Below, piece after piece: positions 5,765 to 6,414 of a DNA stretch of 6,414 nucleotides. The position numbers were made by a program, and so were the translations under genes. The stretch covers positions 1 to 6,414 of the forward strand of contig CAZDAM010000141.1 of the NCBI GenBank assembly GCA_964503595.1, given 5' to 3'. Source of the stretch: CAZDAM01 sp964503595 (GTDB lineage: Bacteria > Muiribacteriota > UBA6191). The notes under the pieces were generated by a model. The model was not told the DNA's origin. It ran no database searches and saw only the letters and a program-made list of their open reading frames with translations. Within the stretch, counting starts at the first letter, position 1. Every line of letters begins with the position of its first letter.

Positions 5765-6414
5765 ATACTAGGACAATCCTGATTACGGGGGTCAATACCG
5801 GTATTGGCTTTGCCTTGGCCAGTCGACTGCTGAATCAGGGGCATACAGTGATTGGTCATTGCCGCAAGACGGAGTATTTCGGGCTTTTGAGGCTTGAGTT
5901 CAAAGCTTATCCCGAGGAGCGCTGGTCACTCTACGCTTTTGATCTGGAGTCAGATTTTACGGAGGAACTGGAAAAGATTGAGGCGGCTCATGGAGTTCCT
6001 GATGTCATCATCAATAACGCGGGCATTTTTCTGAATGAATCCGGAGTTATGGATGAAGACTGGGCCAATATCGAAAAAACCATGCGGGTAAATGTTCGTG
6101 CTCCCATGCGTCTGTGTTCGTATTTTGCCCCGAAAATGAAGACCAAATCCTGGGGAAGAATCCTGAATATTTCCTCAAAAATGGGGTCTTTGGAGGACAA
6201 CACCAGCGGGGGTTGCCTCTCTTATCGCATGAGCAAAGTTGCCTTGAACATGTATACCGTCAATCTTGCCCATGAAATGGCTGATTCTGCCATTAAAGTA
6301 CTTTGTATGCACCCCGGCTGGATTCAAACGCGAATGGGCGGACAAAATGCCCCTGATGATGTCGAAAAGGCTGTGGATCGCATTCTTTTTGGCTTGAGCG
6401 AAGAAGGGGCTGGT
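5761..6414 (+). CDS. Short-chain dehydrogenase/reductase, C-factor/sniffer-like (partial at right edge)
   Basis: An NAD(P)(H)-dependent SDR with a Rossmann fold, with 218 codons visible and no stop before the edge. The cofactor motif is TGVNTGIG (9-16), followed by NNAG (85-88) and N111. The catalytic residues are S139 (NISSKMGS), Y155 and K159 (YRMSK). The NTSGG insertion before the Tyr and the later HPGWIQTRMGG block (184-194) match the C-factor/sniffer carbonyl-reductase branch, so a carbonyl substrate is likely but unspecified. A loop at 36-55 (KTEYFGLLRLEFK...) looks slightly extended. The start ATG overlaps the phosphatase stop (ATGA), with AGGA at 5753-5756, 4 bases upstream. Since full SDRs of this branch have about 230-250 residues, only a short C-terminal part should be missing. 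Confidence 0.88.
   Translation, partial: MNTRTILITGVNTGIGFALASRLLNQGHTVIGHCRKTEYFGLLRLEFKAYPEERWSLYAFDLESDFTEELEKIEAAHGVPDVIINNAGIFLNESGVMDEDWANIEKTMRVNVRAPMRLCSYFAPKMKTKSWGRILNISSKMGSLEDNTSGGCLSYRMSKVALNMYTVNLAHEMADSAIKVLCMHPGWIQTRMGGQNAPDDVEKAVDRILFGLSEEGAG

Overview
The window comes from a bacterium of roughly even base composition with densely packed, co-directional genes. Its long-form (615-residue) UbiD-type decarboxylase, NhaC-type antiporter and low-molecular-weight tyrosine phosphatase fit a Gram-negative lineage that probably makes menaquinone. The sequence alone does not fix the taxon. A PVC-group or similar aquatic bacterium is a guess only.

Left edge (1-126): the 5' end of an IS5-family insertion sequence. 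Its transposase is read on the minus strand and runs out of the window. A plausible terminal inverted repeat ends near 122 and abuts a CTAG tetranucleotide, which would suit a target-site duplication. Region 127-535 has no gene I recognise. One plus-strand frame nevertheless stays open across it, without any early start codon, and runs into the start of the next gene. This could be the stump of a gene cut by the insertion.

Centre and right (536-6414): six plus-strand genes with almost no space between them. They are a NhaC-family Na+/H+ antiporter; an uncharacterised zinc-ribbon membrane protein; a class I, metal-dependent (caffeoyl-CoA-type) O-methyltransferase; a long UbiD-family prenylated-FMN decarboxylase; a low-molecular-weight protein tyrosine phosphatase; and a C-factor/sniffer-like short-chain dehydrogenase/reductase cut by the right edge. 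Gaps are 4-13 nt where the starts are clear. The last pair overlaps by ATGA, so the last four genes at least look co-transcribed and partly translationally coupled.

A good sigma-70-like promoter (TTGGGT, 17 bp, TATAAT) lies between the antiporter and the core of the zinc-ribbon gene. It would start transcription a few bases before an in-frame ATG, so that gene may be read from a nearly leaderless transcript and the five downstream genes may form their own unit. A methyltransferase, a UbiD decarboxylase and a reductase together suggest metabolism of quinone or aromatic-acid substrates. This is inferred from context and no substrate can be read from the sequence. I see no CRISPR array, tRNA, rRNA or defence system, and the genes mostly belong to known families. 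The least explained parts are the 127-535 stretch and the zinc-ribbon membrane protein.
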